From NCBI RefSeq assembly GCF_036373705.1, contig NC_089863.1, forward strand, positions 1,278,501 through 1,342,500: a stretch of 64,000 nucleotides of DNA. Direction: 5' to 3'. The notes under the pieces were generated by a model that worked only from the letters and a program-made list of their open reading frames with translations, was not told where the DNA came from and ran no database searches. The position numbers and the translations under genes are program-made. Below, one piece after another: positions 52,909 through 64,000 of this stretch (its first letter is position 1; the number at the start of each line of letters is the position of its first letter). This DNA comes from Amia ocellicauda (lineage: Eukaryota > Chordata > Actinopteri > Amiiformes > Amiidae).

Positions 52909-53490
52909 GAGTGAGTGTGTGTGTGTTCTCTCAAGCCTTAGTCAGCTGAGCTGTGAAGACGCTCTCTCTCTCTCTGTCTCTCTCTCTGTCTCGCTGTCAG
53001 TTTGTGTTCACAGCGCAGCAACACAACAACCCTCTGAGTCTGAGCCAGTGAGTGAGAAATCCCCACTGTGCCATAACCACGGTGCGAGAGAGAGAGAGAG
53101 AGAGATTATTTTCCCAAGAGATTTTGTTAACCAAATATATATTAATTCATTAAAATAATGTTGTGACATATTTATGAAAAGTAATAATACATATAGATAA
53201 AGATAAGTTTAATATATATCTAATCAGAAATTAGAGGAGAGACCTGGGCAGAATGGGGAGATCAGGGTTCTGTGGCTCAGACAGGGAGGAGAGAGAGAGC
53301 GATGGAGGGAGGGATGAGACAAAAAGGCAGTGAGAGAGAGAAGGAATGCACGCGGGAGAGAGAGAGTTAATCCTCTGTGCCGTACTCAAGAGCAGTGTGT
53401 GTGTTGGGGGGGTTGTGTCTGTCCTGTCCAGACGCTGCCCACTGTTTCAAACATCTGCCCGGCAACTGTGAGCAGAGGGGGGAGGCTGGC
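51666..53490. other. Spacer with microsatellites, no recognised gene
   Basis: Contains (GA)n at 51860-51925, (CA)n at 52048-52086, (GT)n at 52552-52586, GT-rich runs at 52790-52925 and AT-rich sequence at 53105-53230. A minus-strand AATAAA (plus TTTATT at about 52256) next to GC-rich sequence 52260-52480 could mark a 3' end of an unidentified transcript, but I see no supported exon. Confidence 0.4.
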
Positions 53491-53499
53491 AACCGACAC

Positions 53500-53805
53500 A
53501 CGGCCGACACACAGCCAATACACAGAGCCAATGCACACGGCCGACACACACACGGCCGACACAACACGGCTGACACACGGCTGACCCGCACATGGCCGAC
53601 CCACACAGCCGACACACGGCCGACACACAGCCAATACATAGAGCCAATACACACGACCGACACACACACACGACCGACACACACATACGGCCGACACACA
53701 CATGGCCAACCCACACGGCCGACAGACAGCCAACACACAGGGCCGACACACGGCTAATACACACGGCCGACATGGCCCGCCCACACACACGGCCGACAGC
53801 AACAG
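53500..53805. repeat. Minisatellite (ACACGGCCGACACACAGCC)
   Basis: About 300 bp of units such as ACACGGCCGACACACAGCCA with AATACACAGAGCC variants. Confidence 0.92.
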
Positions 53806-54011
53806 CCTTGTCGATTAATACACAATTAACAATTGATCAAATTAAATCATGAATATTAGAGCTGAGGTACTGGTGTGTGCGTGTGTGACAGTGTGTGTAG
53901 AGCCCCTACACAGAATCACTGTTAAACAGAGACCCACAATCACCTGGGGCTTCCTGCTAATTAATCAATTAACATTTTTCAAGTGGGAATGGGAGAAGGA
54001 TGAAGATGAAA

Positions 54012-54021
<10 letters not shown>

Positions 54022-54052
<31 letters not shown>

Positions 54053-54855
54053 GACTGGACTGGACTGGACTGGACTGAACTGGACTGGACTGCTGCAGAG
54101 TCACTGACTGGACTGGACTGGACTGCAGAGTCACTGGACTGGACTGCAGAGTCACTGACTGGACTGCAGAGTCACTGACTGGACTGGATTGGACTGCAGA
54201 GTCACTGACTGGACTGGACTGCAGAGTCACTGACTGCACTGGACTGGACTGGACTGGACTGCAGAGTCACTGACTGCACTGGACTGGACTGGACTGCAGA
54301 GTCACTGACTGGGCTGGACTGGACTGGACTGCAGAGTCACTGACTGGACTGGACTGCAGAGTCACTGACTGGACTGGACTGGACTGGACTGCAGAGTCAC
54401 TGACTAGACTGGACTGGACTGCAGAGTCACTGACTGGACTGGACTGGACTGCAGAGACACGGACTGGACTGGACTGCAGAGACACTGACTGGACTGGACT
54501 GGACTGGACTGCAAAGACACTGACTGGACTGGACTGCAGAGTCACTGACTGGACTGGACTGGACTGCAGAGACACTGACTGGACTGGACTGGACTGGACT
54601 GCAGAGACACTGACTGGACTGGACTGGACTGGACTGCAGAGTCACTGACTAGACTGGACTGGACTGCAGAGACACTGACTGGACTGGACTGGACTGCAGA
54701 GTCACTGACTAGAGTGGACTGGACTGCAGAGTCACTGACTGGACTGGACTGGACTGCAGAGACACTGACTGGACTGGACTGGACTGGACTGCAGAGACAC
54801 TGACTGGACTGGACTGGACTGCAGAGACACTGACTGGACTGGACTGCTGCAGAGT
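54022..54855. repeat. Minisatellite (GACTGGACTGCAGAGTCACT)
   Basis: After a (GA)n run at about 54018-54048, about 800 bp of units consist of (GGACT)2-5 followed by GCAGAGTCACTGA or GCAGAGACACTGA. It shares the CTGGACTG core with several other arrays in the window. Confidence 0.97.
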
Positions 54856-55568
54856 CAGACTGTACTTGACGTCTGTTTGCAAAGATGGAATGATGAATCA
54901 CTGCAGAGACCAAAACAGCAGCGTGTAATTCATGAAAAATATATTTAAAAAAAACAGCAGAGGGGGGGGGAGGGAGCCCTTAAAGTCACACTGCCCGCGC
55001 GGCCCAAGCGGCACCGAACAGCTGCTGCCGCTCAGCAGCCGCGACCCTTTAAACACAGAGAGAGGGAGAGTTATGCCGATTGCAAATATATATATTTCTT
55101 TCTCATCGCTGCGTTACTGTAACATCAGCGCTCTGCGTGTCGTCACAATATCTCCCGCCACACTGGCGCGCTGGGTTGAAGAATGATACATACGTGTGTA
55201 GAGAGCCTATAAACACACACACATATATGTGCGTGTGTATGAAGTATCAGAGAACGCCCCTCGGAGGCAGAGCGGCTGCAGTGTCGAAAGCCCGGGCTGA
55301 GCTGCTGTCGGGGCCGCGGCGGGACACGGAGAAGCAGGATCCCCGGACGGGACGGGACAGCGATGCGGTGAGAGTGTCCCCCGGCCTCTGCTGCTGGGGG
55401 CCCCGGGGACAGCGCTCGGACTGCGAGCCGGGGAGGGAGACAGGGCTGTCTGCTGGACACGGTTTCCTTTACGATGTTATCTCCATCTCTCTCTCTTCCC
55501 CTCCCCTCTCTCTCACTCTCACTTTCCCCAGTTTATTCCAAACGTCATCATCTGTGATCAGTGGTACT

Positions 55569-55607
<39 letters not shown>

Positions 55608-57140
55608 ACTGTTTATTTCCAGCGTCATCAGTTTTCAGGCACATGTATATATAGTACTACAGTCTCCCCCTGTCTGCCTCCCCCTCTCCCTTCCTCTCTG
55701 TCTTCCTCTCTTTCTCCGTCTCTTCCTCTCTCTCTCGCTGCTGTGAATGTGATCAGTCTACTCTGCCCGATGCTCCCTCTCTCCCTGTTTTGCCCGCTAA
55801 AGGAAATTGACATTGACAATTGAAGTGACGCTAATCTGCACAGACACTTTGCGCCTGCGATTAGAACGACGCTGTTCATCTGAATAATCGCAAATAATAA
55901 TAATATTAATAATATGAATAATAATAGGCGATCGCACCGAGCTCAGTCAACTGTCTGATAATCATAATAACAGTGTGTGTGCGCTCGTACAATACAGTAC
56001 AACACTCCCAATCACAATAATAATCCTGACATATAACAGCAGCCCGTCTGCACCGCGACCCGGGGGGCGGTTATTAAGGGTGCAGAGAAGCACAATGTCG
56101 AGATTGGACAGAGAGGGAGAGGGAGGGGGTGTTGTGAGAAGTGTGAAAACAAAGCGCTGTTTTTTTATTCCGGGGGGGGGGCTGTAGTGTACAATGGAAT
56201 GAACGGCGAGAGGAAGCGAGACGATACTACTCGGCACTGAGCATCCTCTCATCACTCGCTTCTCTTGCTCTCTTTCTCTTTTTCTTTTTCTTCCCCCTCT
56301 CTCTCCCTCCTCCGTGCCGGCCGTGGCGGAGCAGGCGAGGCTGTGCGCGGCTGCGGGTCGGTGTGGAGGGCATGTGTGTCCAGTGACCGCAGGTTAGTGC
56401 GATGTGTGCATTATTATTTACTATTATTATTATTATTATTATTATTGGCGATGAAGTAAGTCTGCAGTTGTACATTAACACCAAGGAGACAAATTGATAC
56501 ACAATAAAAAAATCACGAAGAAAAAGGAAAATGCAAAAAGAGTGACAGAGAGCGGATAGTGATGTTATCTCCAATACCAGTGCTACATACGGGGGTCCGG
56601 GTCGCTGTGCGTCTGTCCCTCTGTCCCTCTGTCCCTCTGCCTGTCCCCGAGTGCGCTGGTGCCCGGGTCAGAGGGGCAGTACTGAGCGGGTGTGTGGTGT
56701 CAGATTCCGGGCAAGTGGCTCTGCGGGGCGCTCATAACAATAATAATAATAATAAGAAGAAGAAGAAGAAGAAGAAGAATAGTGAAATGGACACGTTTAC
56801 GGAGAGCTGGTGCGGACCGAATCTACGCGATTATACCAAAGACAACAGGCACACTTATTAGAATAACAATAACAGTAATCCGTGGACAGATTTGCGGGCT
56901 GGCGGTCGTGTCAGTGGATGTGCATTGGGCTGGTTTTCTGGCGGGGGATGAAAGGCAGAATGTGGAAACTGGAGGGGGGTCGTCCATCAGGCACAGATAT
57001 GATGACTGTAGACAGCGTGCCGTCGGGAGTCGGTCCTCTGTGGCGGCGGGTCAGACAATAGGCGAGTCGTGTGGCCGGCGTGTCCTACTTTCCACGCCAC
57101 GCTCCCGGCCCGCCGGTTCAGAGCCTTTGTTCAGGAGCGG
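54856..57140. other. Upstream region of pik3ca-like gene with candidate non-coding exons
   Basis: CpG-rich patches at 55250-55450 and 56300-56400. Possible 5' UTR exon donors are GATGCG|GTGAGA at 55367/55368 and CCGCAG|GTTAGT at 56392/56393; either could splice to the acceptor at 58585. Microsatellites: (CT)n at about 55576-55605, (AAT)n-like at 55893-55925 and 56418-56446, and (AAG)n at 56754-56778. No coding exon is recognised. Confidence 0.4.
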
Positions 57141-57400
57141 AATGTGCGGGGCTGTGCTGTGCGGACTGTGCTGTGCGGGGCTGTGCGGGGCTGTGCTGTG
57201 CTGTGCGGGGCTGTGCGGACTGTGCTGTGCGGGCTGTGCTGTATGGGGCTGTGCTGTGCGGGGCTGTGCTGTGCTGTGCGGACTGTGCTGTGCGGGCTGT
57301 GCTGTATGGGGCTGTGCTGTGCGGGGCTGTGCTGTGCGGGGCTGTGCGGACTGTGCTGTGCGGGCTGTGCTGTGCGGGCTGTGCGGGCTGCTCTGCTACT
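57140..57400. repeat. Minisatellite (GTGCGGGGCTGTGCT)
   Basis: About 260 bp of units GTGCGGGGCTGTGCT, GTGCGGACTGTGCT and GTGCGGGCTGTGCTGTAT. GC-rich; it lies upstream of the pik3ca-like first coding exon. Confidence 0.93.
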
Positions 57401-57656
57401 GTCGTGCCCCCGGGTTGCTGCAGTTGCCAGCGATTGCGTGAGCCAGATCTTCCAGCGGCATCATAGCAACAGCGCATGGCAACAAGGGGGCTGTCAGACA
57501 GCTGCTCGCGGGGGGCGGCTTGGAGGTGGGGTGGGGATGCTCCTCTCTGATGGAGGGATGGACGAAAACAAGGAGGAGAACATACTGATTTTGAAAAAAA
57601 ATCACAATTACACACTGATATCTACACTGAATATAACAATTACTCACTGATATCTA

Positions 57657-58491
57657 CAGACGGGTGACAAATTAAAGGACAAACCTGAATAAATGAGTGG
57701 AGGAACATAATGAATGCAGATGCCTCCAAACAGGTGCACTGCACGATACAATTAAGCCATTAACTTCCGATCATGCTCTGTGGCATGTATACAAATGCTG
57801 AGCAGCCCAGCTGACCTCGATTTTGGATCAAGATGGCAAGAGGAGAGGATCTAAGTGACTGTGAAAAAGGGGGCATTATTGGGCACGAGTGGCAGGAGCT
57901 TCAGTCACACAGTCGCTCAACTGGCTCGTGTTCTGGACAAGTGGGCGAGTGCATGTGTGGGACACCAAGAGAACGGGACAGGCCTGACTGCTGGACCCTA
58001 CAGTGAGGGGGTCCGGAGGCTCTGTTATGCTGTGGGGGGCATTTTACTGGCATGGTTTGGGTCAACTTGTCCCCTTAGAGTGTATTCTGGGTGATCACCT
58101 TTATCCTGTGGTGACACATTTCTCTCCTGATGGGAGTGGTCTCTTCCAGGATGACAATGCCTCATCCACAGGACACGAGGGTCACTGAATGGTGTGATGA
58201 GTATGACAATGATGTGACTCATGCTATGGCCTTCACAGTCACCAGATCTCAACCCAATTGATCACCTGTGGGAGATTCTGAACCGACGTTTTAGACAGCG
58301 CTCTCCGCCACCATCATCAAAACCCCAAATGAGGGAATATCGTTTGGAAGAATGGTGTCCATCCCTCCAGTAGAGTCCAGAGACTCGTAGAATCTGTGCC
58401 AAGAGCATTGAAGCTGTTCTGGGGCTCGTGGTGCCCAACACGTCACTGAGACCCTTTATGTGGGTTTTTCCTTTCATTTGTCACCTGTCTG
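57657..58491. mobile_element. Internally deleted Tc1/mariner element with intact ends
   Basis: An 835-bp element is flanked by TA on both sides (57655-57656 and 58492-58493). The left end starts CAGACGGGTGACAAATTAAA; the right end, reverse complemented, starts CAGACAGGTGACAAATGAAA. The interior holds remnants of a Tc1-like transposase gene on the plus strand (a MARGEDLSDCEKGGIIGHEW-like start, and later sequence resembling the DDE-domain coding region) with many stops and at least one internal deletion, judged by length against autonomous Tc1 elements of about 1.2-1.6 kb. It lies 94 bp upstream of the acceptor of the first coding pik3ca-like exon. Confidence 0.88.
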
Positions 58492-58642
58492 TATATAGTG
58501 TATATCACAATTACTTATTGTCTTGGATTTATGATTACAATACAGTGTAAACTAAATATTTCCCCTCCCTCTCCCTCCCTCTCAGGCAGTGTTAGAGCAG
58601 TGCTAGTGCTGGAGGACTGGGCCGGGCCCCTGCTATCCCAGC

Positions 58643-64000
<5,358 letters not shown>

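Noticed and set aside
57069-57650. Cys/Ala/Val-rich 193-codon frame
   Set aside because: It is produced by the GTGCGGGGCTGTGCT minisatellite and has no counterpart outside the repeat.
57843-58480. Functional transposase gene
   Set aside because: Frames are broken by many stops, and the element is shorter than autonomous Tc1 copies. Only the terminal repeats look intact.

Overview
The window is vertebrate nuclear DNA. It has multi-exon genes with GT-AG introns, AATAAA signals, CpG-rich promoters, CR1- and L2-type LINE fragments, a Tc1/mariner element, and an exceptional load of microsatellites and minisatellites. The Hes/Her gene pair, the retroelement types and the gene content point to a ray-finned fish. 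I cannot decide between a non-teleost lineage (gar, bowfin, sturgeon-like) and a basal teleost. Exons were assembled by eye from splice sites and reading phase; no alignment or RNA data were available.

Layout. (1) 1-15 kb: two Hes/Her-family bHLH repressor genes lie head to head. A her1/her5-class gene is on the minus strand (2627-4134) and a hes7/her7/her11-class gene on the plus strand (12208-13794). The 8 kb between them holds LINE fragments, including an L2 nested inside a CR1, and DNA-transposon debris. Two minus-strand tRNA genes follow, tRNA-Arg(TCT) with an intron and tRNA-Thr(AGT). (2) 16.8-28.6 kb: two tandem DGAT2-superfamily acyltransferase genes, a monoacylglycerol acyltransferase (mogat2/3 type) and a dgat2-like gene, separated by a minisatellite of about 2.8 kb. 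(3) 28.8-31.1 kb: a small three-exon gene for a 102-residue coiled-coil protein I do not recognise. (4) 31.3-51.2 kb: mepce (7SK snRNA capping methyltransferase, minus strand) and zcwpw1 (CW and PWWP histone reader, plus strand), divergently transcribed. (5) 51.2-64 kb: minisatellite-rich spacer, then the 5' part of a class IA PI3-kinase p110-alpha-like gene (pik3ca-like), cut by the window end before the kinase domain is complete.

How the genes relate: the her/hes pair belongs to the Notch/segmentation-clock repressors; the acyltransferases make diacylglycerol and triacylglycerol; MEPCE stabilises 7SK RNA and so limits P-TEFb; ZCWPW1 reads H3K4me3/H3K36me3 at meiotic break sites; p110-alpha makes PIP3. 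They form no operon-like unit. The interest is in synteny (mogat, mepce and zcwpw1 recall human 7q22.1; hes7 with tRNA genes recalls 17p13.1), in a pik3ca-like gene in this setting, and in the minisatellite landscape. I found no sign of a bacterial or phage system or a CRISPR array.
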